46,992 nucleotides of DNA from Clostridiales bacterium (GCA_021205695.1 JAJPXB010000033.1:1-46992); one strand, 5' to 3'; shown: positions 34,054 to 43,039, numbered from the stretch's first letter. Program-made: numbers and translations. Notes: generated by a model not told the origin, from the letters alone.

Positions 34054-35373
34054 TTACTCCTTCGGCACAGGGATCATCACCTGGAGGGAGAATCGCCCGT
34101 CTATGGCCCGGACGGTGACGCAGCCCCCGTACCGCTCGGCGATGGATTGGATGGTCTTCAGGCCGTAGCCGTGGTAGCTCCGGTCCTCCTTGGTGGTGAC
34201 CGGCAGGCCGTTTTCAAACTGGAGCCGTCCCAGAAAGCGGTTCTCGATCTGGATCATCAACAGGGCGTTGCGGGTGTACACCTTCACGTCGATGACCCGC
34301 CGCTGGATATCCGGGAGCTGACACACCGCCTCGATGGCGTTGTCCAGGGCGTTGCGAAAGATGAGGTACAGGTCGCCGGTCTGGATAAAGTCCAGGCTGG
34401 CCCCGTCCGCCACGCACATCCAGGAGACATGGTTGGCCCGGCAGAACAGGCTCCGCTCCTGAATGACGGTGTTCAGCGTCTCGTTTCTCGTGTCGATGTT
34501 CTCGTCATAGACGGTCAGGTTGTCGGCGATCTCGTCCAACAGCCTGTCCCGGTCGTCGTCGCTCTGTTCCTTGAGCATATCCGCCACCTGATGCTTCAGT
34601 TCGTGCATCAGGTGGGTGGTCAGCTCCATCTCCCCCCGGGCCTGTTGGGACTGCTCATGGCGGAGGTGCCGGAGATAATCCTGGATGTCCAGCTCGTGCT
34701 GGAGGCTGAGCGCCTCCTTCTGGCTGACCTGGAGCCACAGGAGGAAGCAGCAACAGAGGATCTCATACACCTGGCAGATGAGGAACAGCGGCTCCTGTCC
34801 GGTGGTATCCAGCCCCTTGGCGATGGTGCTGAAAAAAGCGGACACCAGGAAGATCAGCAGGGTGGCGGAGGTCAGGTTGAGCACGTTGAACTGGTAGGCC
34901 CCCTTCTCTCCAATGGGCTGGATACAGCCAAAATAGACCGCCACATAGGGCACCACGATGGTCACCAGCCACAGCGTCGCCCGGAACAGATCCCCCTCGC
35001 CGGGGATGATCGCCGCCAGCAGCAGGAGCAGGGCGGAGGATATGTGCTGCACCGTCATGCTCAGGGCCGTGCAGTACAGCGCCTCCCGCACCGTCACCGG
35101 ACACAGCAACAGGAAAAAGGCCAGGGCCAGGGCGAAAAACACCGCCATATAGATGAGGCAGCTCACGGTGGTATAGGCGGGGTCGGTCCAGATGGACTGG
35201 GCAGTGCCGCTGTTCATCACCAGCAGAGCGCCGCCCACTACCGCCAGACAGAGCAGCGCGGCCCGGAGGCCGAAGCCCTCCCGCTTCTTGTGGGGCAGGG
35301 CCACCAGGAAGCAGGACATCAGCATCTCGGTGACGAACCGGCCGCTCCACAGCAGCTCAAACAGCTCCATCAC
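34054..35373 (-). CDS. AgrC-like GHKL sensor histidine kinase
   Basis: 439 residues. Residues 1-215 contain six or seven membrane helices with short loops, forming the sensor. A coiled-coil-like stretch (QHELDIQDYLRHLRHEQSQQ) leads to the phospho-acceptor His 257 in LMHELKHQVADML. The GHKL ATPase domain has FRNALDNAIEAV (N box) and HGYGLKTIQSIAERYGG (G box). This class works with LytTR regulators. No peptide-signal or AgrB-like processing gene is adjacent, so the ligand is unknown. The start overlaps the regulator stop by 4 bases. Confidence 0.88.
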   Translation of the reverse strand: MMELFELLWSGRFVTEMLMSCFLVALPHKKREGFGLRAALLCLAVVGGALLVMNSGTAQSIWTDPAYTTVSCLIYMAVFFALALAFFLLLCPVTVREALYCTALSMTVQHISSALLLLLAAIIPGEGDLFRATLWLVTIVVPYVAVYFGCIQPIGEKGAYQFNVLNLTSATLLIFLVSAFFSTIAKGLDTTGQEPLFLICQVYEILCCCFLLWLQVSQKEALSLQHELDIQDYLRHLRHEQSQQARGEMELTTHLMHELKHQVADMLKEQSDDDRDRLLDEIADNLTVYDENIDTRNETLNTVIQERSLFCRANHVSWMCVADGASLDFIQTGDLYLIFRNALDNAIEAVCQLPDIQRRVIDVKVYTRNALLMIQIENRFLGRLQFENGLPVTTKEDRSYHGYGLKTIQSIAERYGGCVTVRAIDGRFSLQVMIPVPKE

Positions 35374-36095
35374 GCCCCGTCACCTCCCGGCTCCACGCCG
35401 CCGATGTAATCGGTCAGCGCCTGGAGAAACGCCTTGCGCCGGGGGCGGCTGATCTTCAGCAGATCCGGCCCGGCCTGCAGCTCCTTCTGCCCCACCCAGG
35501 TGACATAACGCAAATTCACCAGGTAACAGTTGTCGCACCGGGCAAAGGGGCAGCCCGTCAGCTGCTCCTCCGCCCGCTTCATGGTGTCGCTGGTCTCGTA
35601 GACCCCGTCCTCCGTGTGGTAGAGGAGCCGGTGCTTGATGACCTCCACATAGATCAGTCGGGAGACGGGCAGCTTGCGCATCCCGTCCTTGCCGGAGATG
35701 AGGATGTATCGCTCCTCCTGACTGCGGAGCCGGGGGAGCAGCTGGTCCATCCGCAGCTCAAAGGCGGCATAGCTCACCGGCTTGACCAGGAAATCCATGG
35801 CCTGCACCTCATAGCCGTTGACGGCATACTGGGCCATGCGGGTGACAAACACCAGGGTCACGTCTGCATCCACCTTGCGGATCTCCCGGGCGGTGGCCAT
35901 GCCGTCCTTGTTGGGCATCTCCACGTCCAGGAAGATCAGGTCATAGGTGGGCTGGAACCCGTCCAGCAGCTCCAGCCCGTCGCGAAAGAGGCTGACCTGG
36001 AACAGAAGGCCGTGCTCCTCCTGATATCGTTTCAAAAAATCGGCGATCTGCCGGGCCGCCGTCTCTGCGTTGTCCACCACTGCAATGCGGATCAT
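35370..36095 (-). CDS. LytTR-family response regulator
   Basis: 241 residues. The receiver domain has Asp 57 in LIFLDVEMPNKDGM and the Lys in FLVKPVSYAAF. The C-terminal LytTR DNA-binding domain (about 135-235) shows RLIYVEVIKHRLLYHTEDGVYET, CDNCYLVNLRYVTWVGQKEL and SRPRRKAFLQALTDYIGG. It should act on the direct-repeat site ahead of the permuted GH3 operon. AGGAGGAAGGCCC precedes ATG 36095. Its own promoter is at 36140-36168. Confidence 0.9.
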   Translation of the reverse strand: MIRIAVVDNAETAARQIADFLKRYQEEHGLLFQVSLFRDGLELLDGFQPTYDLIFLDVEMPNKDGMATAREIRKVDADVTLVFVTRMAQYAVNGYEVQAMDFLVKPVSYAAFELRMDQLLPRLRSQEERYILISGKDGMRKLPVSRLIYVEVIKHRLLYHTEDGVYETSDTMKRAEEQLTGCPFARCDNCYLVNLRYVTWVGQKELQAGPDLLKISRPRRKAFLQALTDYIGGVEPGGDGA

Positions 36096-36139
36096 GGGCC
36101 TTCCTCCTGTCTGTGCAGCATACCGTTTTCTCTGCTCTA

Positions 36140-36168
36140 ATTGTAACAGAATATATAGAAAAGTGCAA
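36140..36168 (-). promoter_or_regulatory. Promoter of the LytTR two-component operon
   Basis: On the minus strand TTGCAC, a 17-base spacer and TACAAT, about 40 bases before ATG 36095. No copy of the direct repeat seen upstream of the GH3 operon is evident here. Confidence 0.65.
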
Positions 36169-36239
36169 TCAAAACCGAGTGGAACCTGTCACAAAAGGGA
36201 AAGGTCCCTATTTAATGTGCTGTTTTTCAACGGTTTCGA

Positions 36240-36268
36240 TTGACGGGACGGACGTTTTCCGCTATGAT
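36240..36268 (+). promoter_or_regulatory. Promoter of the SDR-rluA unit
   Basis: TTGACG, a 17-base spacer and TATGAT, about 60 bases ahead of ATG 36335. The same hexamers as the Big_2 promoter at 12874. Confidence 0.7.
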
Positions 36269-36334
36269 AGGGGTAGGATCATCTCCCCTCACCGGCGGAG
36301 CGCATCCGCATCACATGACAGGAGGCACAGAACT

Positions 36335-37084
36335 ATGATGCTATTGGAGAACAAGGTCGCCATCGTCACGGGCGGCAGCCGTGGGATCGGCTTTGCCACA
36401 GTGCAGGCCTTTCTGGAGGAGGGCGCAGCCGTCGTCCTGTGTGCCAGCCGCCAGGAGACGGCGGATCAGGCCATCGCCCAGCTGAAGGAATCCGACCCCG
36501 ACGCGAAGGTGGAGGCCATCTGGCCCGACCTGGCCGATTATCAGGCTGTCAAGGCCGCCTTTGACGATGTGGCCGCCCGCTATGGAAGGATCGACATTCT
36601 GGTGAACAACGCGGGCATCTCGGAGAGCACCCCCATCACCTCCTACACGGAGGACACCTTCGACAAGGTGATGGACCTCAACGTCAAGGGCGTCTACAAC
36701 TGCACCCGGGCGGTGGTGGACGGCATGAAGGCCCAGGGCAGCGGCGTCATCCTCAACACCTCGTCCATGGTCAGCGTCTATGGTCAGCCCAGCGGCGTGG
36801 CCTATCCCACCTCCAAGTTCGCCGTCAACGGCCTGACCCTCTCCCTGGCCCGGGAGCTGGGGCCTGCGGGCATCCGGGTCAACGCGGTGGCCCCCGGCAT
36901 CACGCTGACCGACATGATGAAAGCGGTCCCCGAGGCGTATATCAAGCCCCTCGTCGCCCAGATCCCCCTGCGTCGCCTGGGGCAGCCGGAGGACATCGCC
37001 AACGCCTTCGTCTTCCTCGCCTCGGATAAGGCCTCCTATATCTCCGGCGTGGTCCTGCAGGTGGACGGCCTGGCCAGATGCTGA
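36335..37084 (+). CDS. Short-chain dehydrogenase/reductase (FabG-like)
   Basis: 249 residues from ATG 36335, with GGAGG 9 bases upstream. The same frame stays open further upstream, but a promoter lies there. The cofactor motif is TGGSRGIGF, followed by NNAG, the catalytic Ser in LNTSSMVSVYG and Tyr/Lys in YPTSKFAV, then the PGIT loop. These are NAD(P)H oxidoreductases. It resembles 3-oxoacyl-ACP reductases in length and motifs, but no fatty-acid genes surround it, so the substrate is open. The stop overlaps the next start by 7 bases. Confidence 0.85.
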   Translation: MMLLENKVAIVTGGSRGIGFATVQAFLEEGAAVVLCASRQETADQAIAQLKESDPDAKVEAIWPDLADYQAVKAAFDDVAARYGRIDILVNNAGISESTPITSYTEDTFDKVMDLNVKGVYNCTRAVVDGMKAQGSGVILNTSSMVSVYGQPSGVAYPTSKFAVNGLTLSLARELGPAGIRVNAVAPGITLTDMMKAVPEAYIKPLVAQIPLRRLGQPEDIANAFVFLASDKASYISGVVLQVDGLARC

Positions 37085-38046
37085 ACCCCTCCCCCCTTTC
37101 TGACAACAACTCCAGCCATCAGGGGCGCTGCATACCGGCAGCGCCCCGCTATCTGTCTGCGACAGTGGAGCCGGAGCGGGACGGGCAGCGGGTAGACCGG
37201 ATCGCCCGGGGGCAGTTCGGGCTCTCCAGCGCCCTCCTGCGCCGCATCAAGTGGCTGGCCGACGGCATCCGGCTGGACGGTATCCGGGTCACCACCCGGG
37301 ACCGGGCCCGGGCGGGACAGAGGCTCACTCTCCGGCTCTCCGACCCGGAGGGCGGGGAGGCCATGACGCCGACGCCCCTCCCGCTGGATATCCGGTACGA
37401 GGATCGGGACATCGTGGTGGTGAACAAGGCCCCGGGGATGTCCACCCACCCCGGCCCCGGACACTGGGAGGACAGCCTGGGCAACGCCCTGATCTGTCAC
37501 TGGCAGGACAGCGACCCCTTCGCCGCCTTTCACCCCGTCCACCGGCTGGATCGGGGCACCTCCGGCCTGATGGTGGTGGCGGCCCACCCCTTCGCCCAGG
37601 AGCGGCTGGGGCAGACCCTCCACACCGGAGACTTCCGGCGGCAGTATCTGGCGGTCTGCGACGGATATCTCTCCCCGCCGGAGGGGGTCATCAATCTCCC
37701 CATCGGCCGGTGCCCCGACTCCATCCAGAAGCGGCAGGTCTCCCCTGACGGGCAGCCCTCTGTGACCCGCTATCGGGTGCTGGCCCAGGCCCGGGGCCGC
37801 AGTCTGGTAGCCCTGGAGCTGGAGACGGGGCGCACCCATCAGATCCGGGTACACCTGTCCCACCTGGGGCATCCTCTGGTGGGGGATTTCCTCTATGGCA
37901 GGCCATGTCCGGAGGTCATCGACCGGCCCGCCCTCCACAGCTGGCGGCTAGCGCTGGTGCATCCCGTGACCGGGGAGCGGCTGGCCTTTGAGGAGCCGCT
38001 CCCGGAGGACATGGCAAAGCTGGTCAACGGCCCCCATTGTTCATAA
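37078..38046 (+). CDS. RluA-family pseudouridine synthase
   Basis: 322 residues. It converts uridine to pseudouridine in rRNA or tRNA. Residues 28-85 form an S4-like RNA-binding domain (RVDRIARGQFGLSSALLRRIKWLADGIRLDG). The catalytic motif is HPVHRLDRGTSGLMVVA with the essential Asp. Closing motifs are LETGRTHQIRVHLSHLGHPLVGDFLYG. The ATG overlaps the SDR gene by 7 bases (translational coupling). An extra 20-residue Ser/Asn-rich N-terminus could mean that a later start is used, though no better site is seen. The target uridine cannot be told from the sequence. Confidence 0.88.
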   Translation: MLNPSPLSDNNSSHQGRCIPAAPRYLSATVEPERDGQRVDRIARGQFGLSSALLRRIKWLADGIRLDGIRVTTRDRARAGQRLTLRLSDPEGGEAMTPTPLPLDIRYEDRDIVVVNKAPGMSTHPGPGHWEDSLGNALICHWQDSDPFAAFHPVHRLDRGTSGLMVVAAHPFAQERLGQTLHTGDFRRQYLAVCDGYLSPPEGVINLPIGRCPDSIQKRQVSPDGQPSVTRYRVLAQARGRSLVALELETGRTHQIRVHLSHLGHPLVGDFLYGRPCPEVIDRPALHSWRLALVHPVTGERLAFEEPLPEDMAKLVNGPHCS

Positions 38047-38127
38047 ATTGACCATAGATTTCCCGGGAAAAATTGGATAGAATAAGGGCAGCTTGAACTA
38101 TGCCGCGTTATGTAAGGAGGCCCTCCC

Positions 38128-38973
38128 GTGAACAGGCTGAACAATCTCATTGAACGCTTCTGCTATCAGCACCCCCGGTTCGGTATCCCCAACCTGGTGT
38201 ACTACCTCATTGGCGGCAGCGCCATCGTCTATGTACTGGATCTCATCTCCTACAGCGGGGTGGCGGTGTCCAGTATGCTCTCTTTTGACCGGGCGCTGAT
38301 CTTCCAGGGGCAGGTCTGGCGGCTGATCACCTTTGTCTTTACCACCTGGGGCGAGAACGTGATCTACTTCCTCCTGGGGATGTACTTCCTCTGGTTCATC
38401 GGGACCAATCTGGAGCGAGAGTGGGGGACCGCGAAGTTCAACTGCTACTACTTCCTGGGTCTGGCGCTCACCGTCGTCATGGGACTGTTCACCGGCTCGG
38501 CCAGCACCTCCTATCTGGAGATGACCCTGTTTTTGGCTTTCGCCACCCTCTATCCCGACGCCCGGTTCCTGCTGTTCTTCTTTATCCCCATCAAGGCCAA
38601 GTGGCTGGGCTACATCGAGGGCGGTCTGCTGGCCATCTCCCTGGTGATGAGCCTGATCTCCCTGGACGTCGGCGGGGCGCTGTCCATCGTCGTCTCGGTG
38701 CTCAACTATCTGATCTTCTTCTGGCCGGAGCTGGTCTACCAGGTGAACCGCCTTCGGGGCCGGGCCAATCACGCCCGTCAGCCCAATGTCATCCAGTTCA
38801 AAAAGGCCTCCCGCGACCTGAAAAAGCAAAATTACACCCACAAATGCACCGTCTGCGGCCGTACCGATGTGGACTGGCCCGATCTGGAGTTCCGGTACTG
38901 CTCCCGGTGCGTGGGGTATCACTGCTACTGCATCGACCACATCAACAACCACGTCCACATCACGGAGGAGTGA
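38128..38973 (+). CDS. Rhomboid-like membrane protein with C-terminal zinc ribbon, catalytic residues apparently missing
   Basis: 281 residues from GTG 38128 with a strong AAGGAGG. Residues 20-200 hold six membrane helices. The region WRLITFVFTTWGENVIYFLLGMYFLWFIGTNLEREWGTAKFNCYYFLG follows the rhomboid pattern. The GxSG serine and the C-terminal helix His of active rhomboid proteases are not seen, so it looks like a pseudoprotease. The cytoplasmic tail carries CTVC at 240-243 and CSRC at 258-261 plus further Cys/His (YHCYCIDHINNHVH), a probable zinc site. A weak TAGAAT box lies about 45 bases upstream, near a TTTCCCGGGAAA palindrome. Confidence 0.75.
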   Translation: MNRLNNLIERFCYQHPRFGIPNLVYYLIGGSAIVYVLDLISYSGVAVSSMLSFDRALIFQGQVWRLITFVFTTWGENVIYFLLGMYFLWFIGTNLEREWGTAKFNCYYFLGLALTVVMGLFTGSASTSYLEMTLFLAFATLYPDARFLLFFFIPIKAKWLGYIEGGLLAISLVMSLISLDVGGALSIVVSVLNYLIFFWPELVYQVNRLRGRANHARQPNVIQFKKASRDLKKQNYTHKCTVCGRTDVDWPDLEFRYCSRCVGYHCYCIDHINNHVHITEE

Positions 38974-39054
38974 GCGGGCGAAGGAGCACGCCCTGCGCCA
39001 GAGCGCACAGCGCTGTTCCCTTTCATCCGCACAGATCCGTGTTTTTGACAGACT

Positions 39055-39093
39055 GAGGCCGGAGCCGCTGGAAAAGCGGCTCCGGCCTGTTTT
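39055..39093 (+). terminator. Terminator between the rhomboid-like and beta-glucuronidase genes
   Basis: AGGCCGGAGCCGCT pairs perfectly with AGCGGCTCCGGCCT, followed by GTTTTTC. It lies between convergent genes and can act in both directions. TTTTTGACAGACTG abuts its 5' side. Confidence 0.8.
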
Positions 39094-39101
39094 TCACGTT
39101 T

Positions 39102-40895
39102 TCATCCCTTGTAGCCAAAATCCGGTATCCCCTTCCACCGCCGGCGGAAGTAATGGGCGGCCAGCTTGGGGCGGCGGTCCCGGGTCAGCAGGCCCTTCCT
39201 GTTCCCGTCCACCCGCATGGGGCCCTGGATGGTGGCGAAGTCCGCGAAGTTCCACACGTGCTCCCCGATAAAGAAGGGCCGCCTGTCCAGCTCCGCGTTC
39301 AGCCGGGCGTAATAGTCCCTCTGGTACTCCTCGCTGAACATCTCCCCGTTGGTGTTGTGGATGCCGGGATAGGTGTCCGCCCCGTACTCGGTGAACATCA
39401 CCGGCTTGCCCTGCTCCGCCCAGAAGTCCAGCTCGGTGTTCAGCGCGTCGCAGGCGGCGTCCAGGTCGCCGCACAGGTTGTACCAGCCATAGTACCGGTT
39501 CAGACACACCACGTCCATGGTGCGGGTGATGATGTCCTTTTCGTAGTTGTTCTGGCAGCAGACCAGGGTGACGGGCCGGTTCTGGGGGTCCTGGGCGTGG
39601 GCCTGGTCATAGAGGGGGCGGAAGTAGTCGTAGGCGGACTGGGGGAAGTGCTCCGTGTCCGGCTCGTTGGCGACAGACCACATGACCACCGAGGGGTGGT
39701 TCTTGTCCCGGTCGATCATGTCCCGCAGCACGTCCCGGTGATGCTGACGGATGCGCATGACCCGGTAGGGGTCCTCGCTGCCACCTGCGTTGATGCCCAC
39801 GGCGGGGGTCTCGTCGATGATGACGATGCCCTCCCGGTCGCACAGGTCGTACATCTCCTCGGCGTAGGGGTAGTGGCTGGTGCGGAAGGAGTTGGCCCCC
39901 AGCCAGCGGATGAGAGACACGTCCTTCACGTTCAGGCAGGAATCCGTCCCCCGCCCGTGGAAAAAGCTGTCCTCGTGCTTGCCGAAGCCCTTGAAGTAGA
40001 AGGGTCGGCCGTTGATGAGGAACTGCGTCCCCCGCACCTCCACCGTGCGCACGCCGAAGGTCTGCTCGTACACATCCTCCCCGAAGCTCACCCGGGCGGT
40101 GTAGAGATAGGCCCTTCCCGGCTGCCACAGGACGGCGTTGGGGATGCGGCACCGGCCCTCGGCTCCGTCCGCCTCAGCCACGGCGCGGCGCTGCTCGTCC
40201 AGGATGGTCACATGGACGCTGCCCGCGCCCACCGTCTCCACCCGCCAGTCCACCAGGCCGTCCGCCCCGTCCAGGCCGGGCGCCAGGCTGATGTCCCGGA
40301 TGTAGTCCCTGGGGGTGGTGTAGAGGTACACGGGCCGGATGATGCCCGCATAGTTGAAGAAGTCGAAGTTGGGTCTGTTGGCGGGCCTGCAGCGGGTCTT
40401 GGCCAGCTCGATGGAGGGGATGCCCGGGTTGTCCGAGCCGAAGAAGGCCACGGTGCTCTCGTTGCCCACCGGCAGGGTGGCGTAGTTCACCCGATTGTCC
40501 ACCGCCACGGTGAGCAGATTGTCCCCGGCGGTCAGGGCGTCGTTCACCTCGAACTCAAAGGGCAGGAAGCCGCCTCTGTGGCTCCCCAGCCTCCGGCCGT
40601 TCAGGTACACGTCGGCGGTATGGGTCACCGCCCCGAAGCGGAGAACGATGCGCTCCCCCAAAAGGCTCCTGGGGACGGAAAAGCGCCGCTGATACACCGC
40701 CCAGCCGTAGTGGCTGCGGAGGTTCACGTCGTCCTTCTGGTCGTTGTAGGAGGCGGGCACCGCCATGGTCAGGGCGTCCTCCATGGGCGCCGCCGTCCAC
40801 TCCCGGGGATAGTCCTCCGCCCCCGCCGTCCGGAAGGCCCATACGTCGTTCAGTCCCATCAGGGTGCGGGCCTCGCTCAGTTTTGGGTAAAGCAT
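39102..40895 (-). CDS. uidA: Beta-glucuronidase (GH2)
   Basis: 597 residues, typical length. It hydrolyses beta-D-glucuronides. The GUS hallmark RPNFDFFNYAGIIRPV is at 174-189. The acid/base is Glu 411 in MWSVANEPDTE and the nucleophile Glu 503 in MFTEYGADT. The N-x-K pair that recognises the glucuronate carboxylate is present as Asn 565 and Lys 567 in GNRKGLL, which separates GUS from other GH2 enzymes. The active-site loop after DETPAVGIN is short, matching the no-loop gut class. No signal peptide. The start overlaps the upstream GH78-like gene by 19 bases. It is the last gene of the uronate run. Confidence 0.92.
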   Translation of the reverse strand: MLYPKLSEARTLMGLNDVWAFRTAGAEDYPREWTAAPMEDALTMAVPASYNDQKDDVNLRSHYGWAVYQRRFSVPRSLLGERIVLRFGAVTHTADVYLNGRRLGSHRGGFLPFEFEVNDALTAGDNLLTVAVDNRVNYATLPVGNESTVAFFGSDNPGIPSIELAKTRCRPANRPNFDFFNYAGIIRPVYLYTTPRDYIRDISLAPGLDGADGLVDWRVETVGAGSVHVTILDEQRRAVAEADGAEGRCRIPNAVLWQPGRAYLYTARVSFGEDVYEQTFGVRTVEVRGTQFLINGRPFYFKGFGKHEDSFFHGRGTDSCLNVKDVSLIRWLGANSFRTSHYPYAEEMYDLCDREGIVIIDETPAVGINAGGSEDPYRVMRIRQHHRDVLRDMIDRDKNHPSVVMWSVANEPDTEHFPQSAYDYFRPLYDQAHAQDPQNRPVTLVCCQNNYEKDIITRTMDVVCLNRYYGWYNLCGDLDAACDALNTELDFWAEQGKPVMFTEYGADTYPGIHNTNGEMFSEEYQRDYYARLNAELDRRPFFIGEHVWNFADFATIQGPMRVDGNRKGLLTRDRRPKLAAHYFRRRWKGIPDFGYKG

Positions 40896-43021
40896 TCCAG
40901 TTCCGTCCTTTCCAATGTGGGGGCGCAGCCCCTTCGCTTCGTCACCGTCAGCAGCGAGCCCCGGAACGGGGCCCGAAGGGTAAAGCCGTCCAGCTCCTCC
41001 GGCAGATGGGGCTCAAACCGGAACCCCGACCGGCTGTACGGGTCGGGCCGCAGCCCCGCCAGCTCCTCCACAATGAGGGGGATGGCCCCGCTGGCCCAGG
41101 GGTGGCACAGGCTGGTGTTCCACTTCTGCTCCTTCCCCCAGGCCTCAAAGCAGGCCGTGGCCCCCTCCCGGAGCATATTGCGCCAGCCGTATGCGTCCGT
41201 TCGGGTCAGCAGGCGGTAAAGGGCGTCATATTTCCCCATGCGCCCCAGGCCCCGGAGGGCGAAATACATGGGCAGCACGCCGCACACCCGCCCGGGGGTG
41301 CAGAGCAACCGCTCATAGGCGTCCCACCCCTCCTCCGGCAGCAGGCCGAAGAATGCGGCGTAGAGGTTGGCGTGGAGGGAGCAGTGGCCGCTGACGGCGC
41401 TGTCGGCAAAGAGCCGTTGCGGCCGCCGGTAGAAGGCCCGCAAAAAGGCCGCCTTCACCCGGTCAGACCGGTTTTCCGCCGGCAGGCCCAGCGCGGCCTT
41501 CATCCGCTCCTCCGTGGCCAGCGCCCCGTACCACAGGGCGTTGATGACGTTGTGGACGCCCTGGCCCACGATGGGCCGGGGCAGGGGGAAGTCATAGTCG
41601 TCCCGGAGGTTGTCCGGCCAGTCCACCAGGTTCCACAGCTCATCCACCGTCTCCAGCAGGCCGTCGGGCCGCTGCCACTTCCGGGCGAACGTGTCCAGCA
41701 GGGACGACACGGCGGGGAGACACCGGGCCAGGAAATCCCTGTCCCCGGTAAATTCCCAGTCCGTCCACACCAGCAGGGGGAACAGCAGGGAGTAGTCCCC
41801 GATCTCCTGCATGAGAGAGCCGGGGGCCACCGCCATCAGGGTGGGGGAGATGCGGGCAGAGGCCAGAAAGTCCCCGATGCACTTGCGGAGCATGGCCGGG
41901 TCCCCGGTGAGCCACAGGTGGGAGCGGGCGGTGATGACCGCGTCCCCCAGGTACTGCCCCTTCTCCCGGGTGCAGCAGTCCACAAAGCCCTCCTGGGTGC
42001 AGCAGCGGACGGCGTTTTTGCAAATGGCAAAGATGTCCCCCAGCTCGTCTGTGGGACAGCGGAGATCGGACAGGCGCTCGTCCATGGGGTAGTGCCGCTC
42101 CTCTGCGTGGAGATCGCTGACCTCCACATCCCTTGGATACAGCACCTCCGCATAGCGGAACGCCCTGTAGTCGTAGGGGTGGAGGATGTTCTCCCCCTCG
42201 TCCAGGGTCCAGCGCTCCTCATAGCGGCAGTTGCACCGCAGCTCGCAGCGCACCCGCCCCTTCTCCAGCTCCTCCCCCAGACGGAGGATGACCGTCTGTC
42301 CGGCGTGTCCCCTGGCGGAGAGATGCAGCGTCCCCGCCAGCTCCCGGCCAAAGTCCAGGAGCAGGCCGCCGGGGACGGGGCGCACGCTCTCCGGCAGCCT
42401 TTCCCCCTCCCACAGTGGCTCCGTCTCCTGGGGAATCAGGCGATAGTCCGCCCAGAGGGCGGGGACGAGACGGCCCCAGTCCCTGTCGTCAAAGCCGGGG
42501 CGCTCCCAGCCCTCCGGGTACTGCCGGGCGTCGAAGTCCTCCAGGAACTGCGTCTCATACCCCACCGGCGCGCCGGAATAGGCGGTGCAGATCCGGTATC
42601 TCCACTCGATGGGGCAGACCGCCCCATTTGGGCCCACCGCCTCCGCCCACAGGCCGAAGCGTCCGTCGCCGCTGTTCCACACCCGGTTCACCAGGCCCTG
42701 ATAGTACAGGTGGAGGGCGACGGTGACGGTCTGCTCCCCCGCCAGGGGGTAGGTCAGGTAGGGATACCGCTCCGGGTAGGCGGGGGCGGGGCCCTGTCCG
42801 GCATAGACGCCATTCAGCCACAGCTGGTAGTGGTCGTCGGCGGTGAGGCGGAGCCGATGCTCCCCCGGCCCCAGGGTCAGCGCCCCCCGCGCCAGCACGT
42901 GGAGGTTGGCGGGCGCTCCCGTGGGGGGCAGAGGGGAGTTGTCCTGCTCCCGGCGGAACACGTCGATCTGCCGGACGTGCGCCCACTCCGGGACGGTCAG
43001 CCAGCCGGTGTGCGGGGACAT
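40877..43021 (-). CDS. GH78-like alpha-L-rhamnosidase family protein
   Basis: 714 residues. The N-terminal part is beta-sandwich-like with LTADDHYQLWLNGVYAGQGPA. The (alpha/alpha)6 domain contains FVDCCTREKGQYLGDAVITARSHLWLTGDP, the GH78-type signature in which Glu follows CxxR. Later come NLVDWPDNLRDDYDFPLPRP and TACFEAWGKEQKWNTSLCHPWASGAIPLI. It lacks a signal peptide. It differs strongly from the other GH78 at 977, so the substrate may not be a simple rhamnoside. In this operon it would act with beta-glucuronidase, for example on rhamnosyl-uronate glycans. GGGAGGGAGC precedes ATG 43021. Confidence 0.85.
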   Translation of the reverse strand: MSPHTGWLTVPEWAHVRQIDVFRREQDNSPLPPTGAPANLHVLARGALTLGPGEHRLRLTADDHYQLWLNGVYAGQGPAPAYPERYPYLTYPLAGEQTVTVALHLYYQGLVNRVWNSGDGRFGLWAEAVGPNGAVCPIEWRYRICTAYSGAPVGYETQFLEDFDARQYPEGWERPGFDDRDWGRLVPALWADYRLIPQETEPLWEGERLPESVRPVPGGLLLDFGRELAGTLHLSARGHAGQTVILRLGEELEKGRVRCELRCNCRYEERWTLDEGENILHPYDYRAFRYAEVLYPRDVEVSDLHAEERHYPMDERLSDLRCPTDELGDIFAICKNAVRCCTQEGFVDCCTREKGQYLGDAVITARSHLWLTGDPAMLRKCIGDFLASARISPTLMAVAPGSLMQEIGDYSLLFPLLVWTDWEFTGDRDFLARCLPAVSSLLDTFARKWQRPDGLLETVDELWNLVDWPDNLRDDYDFPLPRPIVGQGVHNVINALWYGALATEERMKAALGLPAENRSDRVKAAFLRAFYRRPQRLFADSAVSGHCSLHANLYAAFFGLLPEEGWDAYERLLCTPGRVCGVLPMYFALRGLGRMGKYDALYRLLTRTDAYGWRNMLREGATACFEAWGKEQKWNTSLCHPWASGAIPLIVEELAGLRPDPYSRSGFRFEPHLPEELDGFTLRAPFRGSLLTVTKRRGCAPTLERTELECFTQN

Positions 43022-43039
43022 GGCAGCTCCCTCCCTCTG

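Noticed and set aside
30736-35409. A 1557-codon open frame on the plus strand opposite the permuted GH3 and kinase genes
   Set aside because: It is antisense to two well-recognised genes, has the His/Gly/Val/Gln-rich composition of a GC-rich shadow frame, and has no ribosome site or family motif.
34010-36200. An AgrD-like signal peptide gene with the AgrC/AgrA-like pair
   Set aside because: No short frame with an amphipathic leader, Cys and acidic tail and no AgrB-like protease was found around the pair.
36113-36334. Upstream extension of the SDR frame
   Set aside because: The promoter (36240-36268) and ribosome site (36321) lie inside it, and SDR proteins begin at the chosen ATG.
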